Positions 13,610 through 21,563 of a stretch of 27,084 nucleotides of DNA are shown piece after piece. The DNA lies in the NCBI GenBank assembly GCA_009778055.1, contig WRKN01000005.1:1-27084 (forward strand), given 5' to 3'. The notes beneath the pieces are model-generated. The model did not search any database, was not told the DNA's origin, and saw nothing but the letters and a program-made list of their open reading frames with translations. Both the position numbers and the translations under genes were made by a program. This stretch comes from Synergistaceae bacterium. GTDB lineage: Bacteria > Synergistota > Synergistia > Synergistales > Aminobacteriaceae. The stretch's first letter is position 1, and each line of letters begins with the position of its first letter.

Positions 13610-15196
13610 ATGAACGGAAGGGATGACGCTCGGCTTCTTTTGGACAGCCTTGACACTTGTGTGTGCGTATCGTGTTTCGACACGGGAGAAATACTTTACG
13701 CAAACAGAAAGGTACGTGAGGAGTTCGGCCTGAAGGACGAGTCCGGGCGCTTCTGCTGGCAGGTATTCAAGGAAGGGGCGGAAGGTCTTTGTGAAGATTG
13801 CCCCAGATATTCTGACAGCTTACGCGAGGGGAATTATCACATATGGGAGAAATACTGCCCGATGGCGAAGAAACACTATAAACACATCGACAGCATAGTC
13901 ACGTGGATGGGTACAGTGGCTTATATGCAGCACTTCATGGACGTCACGGAACAAAAAGAGACAGAGGAGGCCCTGGAAGCCGCCCTGAAAAACTCCAGGC
14001 ATATGAACGACGCCAAAAGCGAATTTCTGTCGCGCATGAACCATGAAATCAGGACTCCAATGAACACCGTCACAGGCATGACCAAGATAGCAAAGCAGTC
14101 GTCCGACGAGGCGGAGGTCAAAAATTGTCTGGATAACATAGACGCCGCCGCCAAACAACTGAAGGCGATTGTAAACGACATATTCGACATCTCGAAAATA
14201 GTGTCGCGAAAACTGGAACTTGTGAACGCCCCCTTCAATTTCAAAAAAATGATGTCGGACGTTTACGAACAGTTCAAAAAGCAAACCGACGAGAAAAAAC
14301 AGCAATTCACGTTCCTGCTTGACGATACGATAAACACCATGTACGTCGGGGACGAGGCGCGGCTTTCACAGGTTGTGGGGAACCTCCTGTCCAACGCCGT
14401 CAAGTTCACGCCGGAGGGGGGCGATATAACCTTCTCCGCCAGGCAGAAGGAACGCGCCGGAAACGAGGCGGTCGTCGAAGTGTCGGTCTCGGACTCCGGA
14501 ATAGGCATTTCCAGGGAGAACATCGCAAAACTTTTCTCCCCGTTCGAGCAGGTTGATGGGAGCATAACCCGCAAGTATGGAGGAATCGGGCTGGGGCTGG
14601 TTCTCTGCAAAAATATCGTCGAGCTGATGGAAGGCGAGTTTGACGTCAAAAGCAAGGAAGGGAAGGGCAGCACCTTTGTTTTCACCGCGAAATTCACGAC
14701 AGAGCGCGACATGCCCGAGGAATCCAAAGAAGAAGCCGTCGTGAAGGAGCCGGAGCCGCCCGCGCCGCCGGAACCCGCGGAGGAGCCGGTTCCTTCGACG
14801 CCCGCAGACGATGCCGGACAAAGCGGACAGCGCCCGAATTTCGACGGGCTCATGCCGTTCATAAACGTGAAAAGGGGGCTGGAGAACCTCAAGGGGCACG
14901 GAAAACTATATGCCGCCCTGCTCCGCAGTTATCAAAAAAACAATATGCTGGCGAAAATAAAGGACGCCGTGTCTGCCGATAACTTCAAAGAAGCGATTCA
15001 GCACGCGCAGGCGCTGAAAAGTATCGCGGCCAACATAGCCCTCGACGACTTGCGAACTAAGACGCACATGCTGGAAGAATCCCTTCGCTCCTTTACGTCC
15101 GACGACGCCCTTATTGAAAAGCTTGAAATTTCCACGGAGGAGACCCGCAAGCTGATACCGGGGCTAATCCCCGCCATTGAGGAAGGTAATTTTTAA
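13610..15196 (+). CDS. soluble histidine kinase, Cys-rich PAS, with degenerate Hpt tail
   Basis: The gene encodes 528 residues from the ATG at 13610 (GAGGAGG at 7 nt). There is no signal peptide or TM helix, so it is cytosolic. An N-terminal PAS-like domain (1-115) carries clustered cysteines: TCVCVSC, RFCWQVF, GLCEDCP, KYCP. This is the pattern of PAS domains that may bind metal or sense redox. HisKA follows with MNHEIRTPMN (His145), then HATPase (about 245-365) with NLLSNAVKF, DSGIGI and GGIGLGL. A Pro/Glu linker spans about 375-415, and the C-terminal four-helix region (420-525) resembles Hpt but has AQALKS where Hpt has AHxLKG (Gln467). The stop overlaps the next ATG by one base, so the REC-HD-GYP protein is the likely target. 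Confidence 0.9.
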   Translation: MNGRDDARLLLDSLDTCVCVSCFDTGEILYANRKVREEFGLKDESGRFCWQVFKEGAEGLCEDCPRYSDSLREGNYHIWEKYCPMAKKHYKHIDSIVTWMGTVAYMQHFMDVTEQKETEEALEAALKNSRHMNDAKSEFLSRMNHEIRTPMNTVTGMTKIAKQSSDEAEVKNCLDNIDAAAKQLKAIVNDIFDISKIVSRKLELVNAPFNFKKMMSDVYEQFKKQTDEKKQQFTFLLDDTINTMYVGDEARLSQVVGNLLSNAVKFTPEGGDITFSARQKERAGNEAVVEVSVSDSGIGISRENIAKLFSPFEQVDGSITRKYGGIGLGLVLCKNIVELMEGEFDVKSKEGKGSTFVFTAKFTTERDMPEESKEEAVVKEPEPPAPPEPAEEPVPSTPADDAGQSGQRPNFDGLMPFINVKRGLENLKGHGKLYAALLRSYQKNNMLAKIKDAVSADNFKEAIQHAQALKSIAANIALDDLRTKTHMLEESLRSFTSDDALIEKLEISTEETRKLIPGLIPAIEEGNF

Positions 15197-16275
15197 TGAC
15201 CAGGAAAAAAGATATAGTATTGATTGTTGACGACATGGACATGAACAGGATGATTTTAGAGTCCATCCTGTCCGACGATTACGACATATGGCAGGCCGAA
15301 AACGGACTGACCGCCATAGACATGCTGTTCAACGCGGTCGAGCTGCCGGCGGTCGTTCTTCTGGACATCATGATGCCTGAACTGGACGGCTTCGAGGTGT
15401 TGGACCTCATTAAATCCAACACGCGCACGGCCAACATACCGGTGGTATTCATAACGGCCGCGGACGTGGAAAGCACAGAGACGCGCGGCCTGCGCGCGGG
15501 GGCTGTGGACTACATTTCCAAGCCGTTCAACCCTGACGTGGTAAAAGCCAGGGTTGACAACCACATAGAACTGAAACGCTACCGCGACAACCTGGAGGAA
15601 ACTGTCGAGAAAAAAGTGTTCCAGCTCATTAAAAGCAAGGAAAACATGCTGGAAACCCTTGCCACGGTGATAGAGTACCGTAACCTGGAGTCCGGCCATC
15701 ACGTCAAGAGAACGAGTATCCTGTCCAGAAACCTCGTCAACCGCCTGCTGGATATCCCGTACTACGCCCGCCAGCTCAACGAACTGCACCCGGAAAGCAT
15801 GTTGAGGGCCGTACCCATACACGATATAGGCAAGATAGGCGTTCCTGACAACGTACTTCTGAAACCGGGACGCCTGACCGCCGAGGAGTTCGAGATAATC
15901 AAAACGCACACCACCATAGGAAGCGACATAATCGACACGCTGCTCTCAAAAGACGAGGACGACGAGTACCTTTTGCACTGCCGGGACATCTGCCGTCACC
16001 ATCATGAGCGATTTGACGGCAAAGGATATCCGGACGGCCTGTCCGGTGAGACGATTCCGCTGTCCGCCAGGGTTGTGTCAATCGTGGACGTCTACGACGC
16101 CCTGGTGAACACCAGAGTATACAAACCGCCCCTCCCTCACAACGAGGCCGTGAAGATAATCATGGACGGGAGCAGTACTCAGTTCGACCCGGGAATAGTA
16201 AGCGCGTTCTACGAAATAAACGATTCATTCCTCTCCCTGTCGCAGGCGCTTGAAAACGACAGCTCGTTTGCGTAA
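15196..16275 (+). CDS. REC-HD-GYP response regulator, predicted c-di-GMP phosphodiesterase
   Basis: The gene encodes 359 residues, with ATG in a TAATG overlap with the kinase. The receiver (5-125) has the acidic pair VDD (11-13), phospho-acceptor Asp57 in LLDIMMPELDG and Lys109 in YISKPF. A helical linker (125-150) leads to a HD-GYP domain with HD (His209-Asp210 in PIHDIGKIGVPD), His238, the HHH at 268-270, GYP at 277-279 and the VDVYDAL motif (Asp298). All residues known to bind the metals and mark c-di-GMP hydrolysis are present, so the enzyme should be active. Phosphorylation by the cotranscribed kinase would link its unknown PAS signal to c-di-GMP level, for example motility or surface attachment. 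A strong terminator follows. Confidence 0.92.
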   Translation: MTRKKDIVLIVDDMDMNRMILESILSDDYDIWQAENGLTAIDMLFNAVELPAVVLLDIMMPELDGFEVLDLIKSNTRTANIPVVFITAADVESTETRGLRAGAVDYISKPFNPDVVKARVDNHIELKRYRDNLEETVEKKVFQLIKSKENMLETLATVIEYRNLESGHHVKRTSILSRNLVNRLLDIPYYARQLNELHPESMLRAVPIHDIGKIGVPDNVLLKPGRLTAEEFEIIKTHTTIGSDIIDTLLSKDEDDEYLLHCRDICRHHHERFDGKGYPDGLSGETIPLSARVVSIVDVYDALVNTRVYKPPLPHNEAVKIIMDGSSTQFDPGIVSAFYEINDSFLSLSQALENDSSFA

Positions 16276-16292
16276 CGCATAGAAAAATTATT

Positions 16293-16321
16293 GCCCCCGC
16301 GGAAAAACCGCGGGGGCTTTT
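16293..16321. terminator. bidirectional intrinsic terminator between HD-GYP gene and lepA
   Basis: The perfect stem GCCCCCGCGG-aaaaa-CCGCGGGGGC (16293-16317) is followed by TTTTATTTCTT on the plus strand. On the minus strand there are A/T-rich bases and only a weak U-tract (AATAATTTTT), so it also may end lepA transcription. Confidence 0.9.
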
Positions 16322-16326
16322 ATTTC

Positions 16327-18132
16327 TTAATCCGCCTCGTCAATTTGCAGGTAGGCCAGGAACGCCTCTTGAGGGATTGATACCCTGCCGATCTGTTTCA
16401 TGCGTTTTTTGCCCTCTTTCTGCTTTTCGAGGAGTTTGCGTTTCCGGGTGATATCGCCGCCGTAGCACTTGGCGAGCACGTCTTTTCTCAGTGCCTTGAC
16501 GTTGACCCGTACTATCACGCGCTTGCCTATAGACGCCTGAATGGGAACCTCGAAAAGCTGGCTGGGAATCAGTTCCTTCAGCCTGGTGACGGCGGCGTGG
16601 CCGCGATGATAGGCCGCGTCTTTGTGGCAGATGAAAGAAAACGCGTCGGCGGCCTCGCCGTTGACCAGCACGTCAACCCGCACCAGTTCCGACGCGCGAA
16701 GCCCGATAAATTCATAATCGAGGGACGCGTATCCGCGCGTCTGGGATTTCAGCTTGTCGTGAAAGTCAATGATGAACTCCGCCAAAGGCATGTCGTATAC
16801 CAGGCGCACGCGCTCCGGCGTCAGGTAGTCCATGGATACGTAGACGCCCCGCTTTTCCTGGACTAGCTGCATGACCTTGCCCACATATTCGGACGGCAAA
16901 AACACGGATAATTTTATGTACGGCTCGCGAATTTCCTCTATATCCCCCAGCTCGGGAAAGTCGCTTGGCCGGTGAGCCTCCACTGCGTTTCCCCCCGAGG
17001 TAGTTACCTCGTAAACGACGTTCGGCGCGGTAGCGACCAGTTCGACGTCAAACTCGCGCCTCAGCCGCTCGCGCGCCACGTCCATGTGCAGAAGCCCCAA
17101 AAAGCCGCACCGGAAACCGAACCCCAGGGCTACGGACGTTTCCGGCTCATACGTGATGGCGGAGTCGTTGAGGCAAAGTTTTTCGAGCGCGTCGCGCAGT
17201 TGGGGGTAGTCGTCGCGCTCCACCGGATAAAAGCCGCAGAACACTACCGATTTGACCTTGCGATAGCCCGGAAGGGGGCTGGCCGCCGGCTTGCCGGCGT
17301 CGGTTATCGTGTCGCCCACATGCGCTTCCGCCAGGGTTTTTATGCTGGCGGCGATGTATCCGGCCTCGCCGGGGCCAAGCCGGTCAACCGGCGTGAAACC
17401 GGGCCTGAACACCCCCACCTCGTCCACCGGATACCGCACGTTTGTGGCCATGAAAAGGATGTTCTGCCCTGTCCGCAGAGTCCCGTTCACCACGCGCACG
17501 TAACATATGACGCCGCGGTAGTTATCGTAAATCGAGTCGAAAATCAGAGCCTCCAGCGGGGCATTGGGGTCGCCCTCCGGAGGGGGCACGTCCGAGACCA
17601 CGCGCTCGAGAATTTCATCAATGCCGGTTCCGTCCTTGGCGCTGCTCAATACGGCGTTTGCCGCGTCCAGCCCTACGACCTCGGATATCTCTTTTTTGGC
17701 GTTTTCCGGATTGGCGGACGGGAGGTCTATTTTGTTTACCACCGGCAAAATTTCAAGGCCCTGCTCTATTGCCTGATAAGCGTTTGCGACCGTCTGGGCC
17801 TCGACTCCCTGAGTCGCGTCCACGACAAGGAGCGCTCCCTCGCACGCCGCCAAAGACCGCGACACCTCGTACCCGAAGTCCACGTGCCCCGGAGTATCGA
17901 TCAAGTTCAGAACGTAATCCCGTCCGTCCTTTGCGCGGTAATCCATACGGACAGGAACCAGCTTGATGGTGATTCCCCTCTCCCTCTCCAGGGAGAGCGA
18001 GTCCAGAAGCTGATGCTTCATGTCGCGCAAGTCCACGGTTTGCGTACGCTCGAGCAGGCGATCCGCCAGAGTCGATTTACCGTGGTCTATATGGGCTATG
18101 ATACAAAAATTTCTTATGTTTTCATGTTTCAT
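16327..18132 (-). CDS. lepA: elongation factor 4 (LepA), back-translocating GTPase
   Basis: The start is the ATG at 18132 (601 aa, the usual LepA length) with GGAG at 7 nt. A 24-residue upstream extension is not LepA-like. N-terminal GTPase motifs: AHIDHGKST (G1), the RERGITIK switch I region (G2), DTPGHVDFGYE (G3), NKIDLP (G4) and SSAKDGTG (G5). Next come domain II, EF-G-like domains with GFRCGFLGLLHMD, and the LepA-specific C-terminal domain ending in KCYGGDITRKRKLLEKQKEGKKRMKQ (key KCYGGD). It acts on stalled ribosomes under ionic or pH stress. It stands alone between two terminators. Confidence 0.97.
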   Translation of the reverse strand: MKHENIRNFCIIAHIDHGKSTLADRLLERTQTVDLRDMKHQLLDSLSLERERGITIKLVPVRMDYRAKDGRDYVLNLIDTPGHVDFGYEVSRSLAACEGALLVVDATQGVEAQTVANAYQAIEQGLEILPVVNKIDLPSANPENAKKEISEVVGLDAANAVLSSAKDGTGIDEILERVVSDVPPPEGDPNAPLEALIFDSIYDNYRGVICYVRVVNGTLRTGQNILFMATNVRYPVDEVGVFRPGFTPVDRLGPGEAGYIAASIKTLAEAHVGDTITDAGKPAASPLPGYRKVKSVVFCGFYPVERDDYPQLRDALEKLCLNDSAITYEPETSVALGFGFRCGFLGLLHMDVARERLRREFDVELVATAPNVVYEVTTSGGNAVEAHRPSDFPELGDIEEIREPYIKLSVFLPSEYVGKVMQLVQEKRGVYVSMDYLTPERVRLVYDMPLAEFIIDFHDKLKSQTRGYASLDYEFIGLRASELVRVDVLVNGEAADAFSFICHKDAAYHRGHAAVTRLKELIPSQLFEVPIQASIGKRVIVRVNVKALRKDVLAKCYGGDITRKRKLLEKQKEGKKRMKQIGRVSIPQEAFLAYLQIDEAD

Positions 18133-18151
18133 GCAATAACTCCGTGACAAC

Positions 18152-18174
18152 AAAAAAGGGGCTTGAAGGCCCCT
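18152..18174 (-). terminator. intrinsic terminator after the CheY-like gene
   Basis: On the minus strand AGGGGC-cttcaa-GCCCCT is followed by TTTTTTG, 30-50 bp before lepA. It would end transcription of the receiver and coiled-coil genes upstream of lepA. Confidence 0.75.
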
Positions 18175-18200
18175 ACGAAATGTAACCGGTCTTCCGCCGG

Positions 18201-18572
18201 TCACGCTAATTTCGCTATCGCGTCCAAAACTGTCCGGGGCTCGAAGGGTTTGGCTATAAAAGCGTCAACCCCGGCGTCTTTGGCTCTCTTTACCACGGAC
18301 AACGTGGAGTCGGAGCTTATCAAAACGACTTTGACGCCGGGAACAAGGGCGCGTATACGGCTGACAGTTTCCATGCCGTCCATCTTCGGCATGTGGAAGT
18401 CCACTGTGACGACGTCGGGCAAATCAGACGACGACAAAGCCCGCATTAAATCCATTGCCTGCTCGCCGTTGAACGCGGAACCTACCACGCAGTACCCCGC
18501 GTCGCGCATAATCACGCACAGCATATCAACCATAAAATCAGCGTCGTCTATTATAAATATTTTTTTCGGCAC
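18201..18572 (-). CDS. CheY-like single-domain response regulator
   Basis: The gene encodes 123 residues from a GTG at 18572, chosen because GGAGGG stands 7 nt upstream and the receiver begins directly (PKKIFIIDDAD). The upstream ATG at 18605 would add 11 residues across that site. Receiver residues: IIDDAD (acidic pair), VVTVDFHMPKMDG (phospho-Asp), LISSDS (Ser/Thr switch) and AFIAKPF (Lys). No output domain is present, so it must act by protein contact, as CheY does on a flagellar motor or as a phosphorelay intermediate. It lies downstream of the membrane coiled-coil gene, with a gap of about 50 bp. No kinase is adjacent; the two hybrid kinases in the window are only candidates. Confidence 0.88.
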   Translation of the reverse strand: MPKKIFIIDDADFMVDMLCVIMRDAGYCVVGSAFNGEQAMDLMRALSSSDLPDVVTVDFHMPKMDGMETVSRIRALVPGVKVVLISSDSTLSVVKRAKDAGVDAFIAKPFEPRTVLDAIAKLA

Positions 18573-18623
18573 AGCCCAGCCCTCCGCGAACACGGCTCCA
18601 GCCAAAGAGCGTTATTTCACAAC

Positions 18624-19070
18624 CTATTCCAGCAGGCTCTTAAGTTCGTCGATGTAGGCTTTCTGATTCGCAACGTCTTTTTCGAGCAGCGCAAGTTTCC
18701 CTTCTTCGGCCGTGATGACGGCGTTCAGCCTTTTTTCAAAGTTTTCTCCGGCTCTTTTGATGGCCGCGATGTCGGCTTTGACCGCCTCGGTGTCCAGAGT
18801 CGCGCCCTTTTCCGCTTCAGATAAACGGGCGTCGAAATTGACAAGCTCGGTCTTGACGGCCCCTACTTCATTTGTCACGGATGTCACGGAATAGGATATT
18901 TTGGTCTCCATCATATTCCAGAAAGTGTTCAGCAAGATTATCACCACGACGAGTACGCCGGCAATAATCTTCCAGTTGGCGCGGAGTTTACATCCACATC
19001 CTCCCCCTTCCGTCGCTTCTGTCGTCTCGGCGGGGTCTTTAGAGTCTTTCCCTGCGTTTTTATCGTCCAT
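18624..19070 (-). CDS. membrane-anchored coiled-coil protein, unknown
   Basis: The gene encodes 148 residues from the ATG at 19070 (GGAGGT at 9 nt); an ATG at 19088 lies inside that site. Order: an acidic, unstructured N-terminus with GGGCGCKL (two Cys), one TM helix at about 36-55 (WKIIAGVLVVVIILLNTFW), then a long predicted coiled coil (about 65-148) with heptad-like Leu/Val and Glu/Lys. The design is that of a small type II membrane protein with a periplasmic coiled coil. No family recognised. It sits just upstream of the CheY-like gene and may share its transcript. A structural or signalling role is inference only. Confidence 0.6.
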   Translation of the reverse strand: MDDKNAGKDSKDPAETTEATEGGGCGCKLRANWKIIAGVLVVVIILLNTFWNMMETKISYSVTSVTNEVGAVKTELVNFDARLSEAEKGATLDTEAVKADIAAIKRAGENFEKRLNAVITAEEGKLALLEKDVANQKAYIDELKSLLE

Positions 19071-19147
19071 ATCCGTCCGACCTCCCATATTTTGATAATA
19101 CGCACGCTTACAAGCGCGTCCAGGTTATTCTACAACAACAAACGCGC

Positions 19148-19178
19148 AAAAAAAAGCCCAGGGAAACGAGTCCCTGGG
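19148..19178 (-). terminator. intrinsic terminator of the rplJ-rplL operon
   Basis: On the minus strand CCCAGGGA-ctcgtt-TCCCTGGG is followed by a run of T (complement of the A-run 19148-19155). It stands about 20 bp after the rplL stop. Confidence 0.9.
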
Positions 19179-19196
19179 TATGTATATTTTAGAGTC

Positions 19197-19577
19197 CTAC
19201 TTGACTTCGACTTCGGCTCCGGCTTCCACGAGTTTCTTTTTAATTTCTTCCGCTTCTTCCTTTGTCAGTCCCTCTTTGACCGGTTTAGGCGGGTTGTCCA
19301 CGAGTTCTTTGGCTTCTTTGAGCCCAAGGCCGGTGAGTTCGCGCACGACCTTGATAACGTTGATTTTGTTCGCGCCGGGTCCTTTGTAGATGACGTCGAA
19401 CTCCGTCTTCTCATCCTCGGCCGCGGCCGCGCCCGCGCCGGGCATGGCCATCATGGGCATCGCCATAGCCGGAGCGGCCGCGGAAACCCCAAACTTCTCC
19501 TCAAGAGCCTTTACCAGCTCGGAAAGCTCCAATACCGTCATTTCCTCTATAGCCTTGATCATTGCATCGCGAGTCAT
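19197..19577 (-). CDS. rplL: 50S ribosomal protein L7/L12
   Basis: The gene encodes 126 residues, ATG with AGGAGG upstream. The N-terminal dimerisation domain is followed by the Ala/Met/Pro-rich hinge (APAMAMPMMAMPGAGAAAA) and the C-terminal domain with EFDVIYKGPGANKINVIK, LTGLGLKEAKELVD and the end KLVEAGAEVEVK. It forms the flexible stalk that recruits translation factors. It follows rplJ after a 46-bp gap and ends at a strong terminator. Highly conserved; no oddities. Confidence 0.98.
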   Translation of the reverse strand: MTRDAMIKAIEEMTVLELSELVKALEEKFGVSAAAPAMAMPMMAMPGAGAAAAEDEKTEFDVIYKGPGANKINVIKVVRELTGLGLKEAKELVDNPPKPVKEGLTKEEAEEIKKKLVEAGAEVEVK

Positions 19578-19623
19578 ACTGTTTTTCCTCCTAAAGAATT
19601 AAATTAAAAGATTAAATTACGCC

Positions 19624-20157
19624 TTACGCCGCGTTTTCCTTTTGTTCCCTGATACGGTCGAGGCACGTGACCAGCCCGCGCATCGTACCGGACAGAACCG
19701 TGACGAACCCGACGAGAGGCGCCGCGACAGTGCGCACCACCTGCCCGATGATGACGTCTTTCGGCGGAAGATCCGCCAAAGCCTGAACCTGAGCGACGCT
19801 CAAAACAGACGTTCCCAAAAGACCGCCTTTCAAAATGAAGGCTTTTTGGTTTTTTTCGGCGGCGTAATCCTTCAGCACCTTCGCCACAGCCGCGGGGTCA
19901 CCGTAGCACAGCGCGTAAATATTGGGCCCGACGGACATGGAGTCAGGCAAAGCCGCCATTCCCGCCTCCTTCATCGCGATGGAGAAAAGAGTGTTTTTTG
20001 CGACCTTTAGCTCTCCGTTCACCCCGCGCACCAAAGTACGCAGCCTGGTGCTCTGTTCGACCGTCATGCCGCGGTATTCTCCCACGAAAACGGCCGAGGC
20101 TTTTTCCAGTTTGCCTTTCAAGAGATCGACCAACTCGTACTTAATTTTTGCCGGCAT
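19624..20157 (-). CDS. rplJ: 50S ribosomal protein L10
   Basis: The gene encodes 177 residues, ATG with AAGGAGGTG upstream. Typical L10 features: FVGEYRGMTVEQSTRLR, KVAKNTLFSIA, the ribosome-binding N-terminal domain, and the C-terminal helix that carries L7/L12 dimers. It anchors the stalk on the 23S rRNA. Its mRNA leader contains an L10-leader fold and an attenuator hairpin directly before the ribosome site, so autoregulation is expected. Confidence 0.97.
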   Translation of the reverse strand: MPAKIKYELVDLLKGKLEKASAVFVGEYRGMTVEQSTRLRTLVRGVNGELKVAKNTLFSIAMKEAGMAALPDSMSVGPNIYALCYGDPAAVAKVLKDYAAEKNQKAFILKGGLLGTSVLSVAQVQALADLPPKDVIIGQVVRTVAAPLVGFVTVLSGTMRGLVTCLDRIREQKENAA

Positions 20158-20183
20158 ATTTTCACCTCCTTACAAAAAAAATC

Positions 20184-20337
20184 GTCCCTTGACTACATAT
20201 GGTCAAGGGACACAATAAAATGCCTCGCTTCAAAAAACAAAGCAAAAGCCTTTTTACGTTTCCTCAACCTCGGCAGGCTATCCACATTGAGCTTTCAAGC
20301 CGGAACTTAAAAGCGCCTGCTGTCTGCGGCTGCTTAT
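20184..20337 (-). ncRNA. L10 leader (ribosomal protein leader) with attenuator hairpin
   Basis: In minus sense the 5' part has AGCCGCAGACAGCAGGCGC and, about 40 nt later, GGATAGCCTGCCGAGGT. These are the conserved strands of the L10 leader kink-turn structure to which the L10-(L12)n complex binds. The leader ends with the perfect stem GTCCCTTGAC/GTCAAGGGAC (20184-20211) and a run of eight T, a classic intrinsic terminator that would stop transcription before rplJ when L10 is in excess. Confidence 0.85.
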
Positions 20338-20340
20338 TAA

Positions 20341-21045
20341 CTAAGAAGCGATTTCTTTAACCGCGGCCTGAACGTCCACCGCTACCCCCGGACCCATCGT
20401 CGGCGCCACGGAAATGCTCTTAATGTACGTTCCCTTGACGGAAGCCGGCCTTGCCTTCACAATTGCCTGCAACAGCGTCTTGGTGTTGTCGAAAAGCTGC
20501 TCCGCGGTAAATTTTTTCTTCCCGACTGAATTGTGAATGATGCCGGTCTTGTCCACTCTGAATTCTACGCGCCCCGCTTTGATTTCCTTTACGGCGTCGG
20601 CGATTTCAAAAGTGACCGTTCCGGTTTTTGCGCTGGGCATAAGACCGCGCGGCCCTAAAACCTTCCCCAAGCGCCCCACCGCTTTCATCATATCAGGCGT
20701 GGCAACCACGGCGTCGAACTCCAGCCAGCCGCCGGCGATTTTCTGCACAAGATCATCCCCGCCCACGACATCCGCTCCCGCGTCTTCGGCTTCCTTGATT
20801 TTTTCACCGGAAGCCAGGGCCAAAACTCTTTTGGTGACCCCCGTGCCATGCGGCAAACCCACGGTGCTACGTACCTGCTGATCAGCGTGGCGCGGGTCAA
20901 CGCCCAGCCGGACGTGAACTTCCATGCTCTCGTCAAACTTCGCGGTCGCCAGCTCCCGAAAGAGGGCAATCGCTTCCTTAAGGCCGTACTCTTTGTTTCG
21001 ATCGACCTTTGCCGCTAATTCCCGGTAACGTTTGCTACGTTTCAT
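20341..21045 (-). CDS. rplA: 50S ribosomal protein L1
   Basis: The gene encodes 234 residues with the L1 pattern: MKRSKRYRE, VHVRLGVDPRHADQQVR, VGLPHGTGVTKRV, VLGPRGLMPSAKTGTV and the C-terminal rRNA-binding strand YIKSISVAPTMGPGV. L1 forms the mobile stalk near the E site. GGAGGT stands 12 nt before the ATG, rather far. It is followed by the L10 leader; a short GC-rich hairpin precedes it in the 76-bp gap to rplK. Confidence 0.97.
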   Translation of the reverse strand: MKRSKRYRELAAKVDRNKEYGLKEAIALFRELATAKFDESMEVHVRLGVDPRHADQQVRSTVGLPHGTGVTKRVLALASGEKIKEAEDAGADVVGGDDLVQKIAGGWLEFDAVVATPDMMKAVGRLGKVLGPRGLMPSAKTGTVTFEIADAVKEIKAGRVEFRVDKTGIIHNSVGKKKFTAEQLFDNTKTLLQAIVKARPASVKGTYIKSISVAPTMGPGVAVDVQAAVKEIAS

Positions 21046-21121
21046 AACTGATAATTAACCTCCAAAGTGGTAAAAGCGGGCCGCATGAGTTAGCGCAGGC
21101 CCTCCCACAAAATTACAAACC

Positions 21122-21547
21122 TCAGCCTTGGACTTCGATGCCCATCGACCGCGCGGTTCCCTCAATCATACGCATGGCAGCCTCCACGTCGTACGCGTTA
21201 AGATCCTGCTTTTTGAGTTCCGCTATTTCCTTTACCTTGGCGCGGGTAACCTGCGCGACTTTTGTCTTGTTAGGGACGCCGGAGCCTGACTCAACGCCGG
21301 CGGCTTTCTTCAAAAGCACGCTGGCCGGCGGAGTCTTCAATTCAAAGGAAAAGCTCCTGTCGGCATATACCGTAATAATCGCCGGGATGATCATACCCGG
21401 CTGATCCGACGTTTTCGCGTTGAACTGCTTGCAAAACTCCATGATGTTAACGCCATGCTGACCCAACGCCGGACCGACCGGCGGAGCCGGTGTCGCTTTC
21501 CCGGCCGGTAGCTGCAACTTGACCTGTCCTACTACCTTTTTAGCCAT
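21122..21547 (-). CDS. rplK: 50S ribosomal protein L11
   Basis: The gene encodes 141 residues, the standard length. Seen: KLQLPAGKATPAPPVGPALGQHGVNIMEFCK (Pro-rich N-terminal hinge domain that binds release factors and the stringent factor), and the C-terminal rRNA-binding part with KTPPASVLLKKAAG and MIEGTARSMGIEV. It lies 16 bp after nusG. Confidence 0.98.
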   Translation of the reverse strand: MAKKVVGQVKLQLPAGKATPAPPVGPALGQHGVNIMEFCKQFNAKTSDQPGMIIPAIITVYADRSFSFELKTPPASVLLKKAAGVESGSGVPNKTKVAQVTRAKVKEIAELKKQDLNAYDVEAAMRMIEGTARSMGIEVQG

Positions 21548-21563
21548 AAAACGAAATCCCCTC

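Noticed and set aside
16972..18147. 391-codon plus-strand open frame
   Set aside because: It lies antisense to lepA, whose reading is certain. Long antisense frames are common in GC-rich genes.
21046..21121. L1-type leader or riboswitch between rplK and rplA
   Set aside because: A GGGCC/GGCCC pair can form, but the arms are short and no L1-binding consensus could be recognised.
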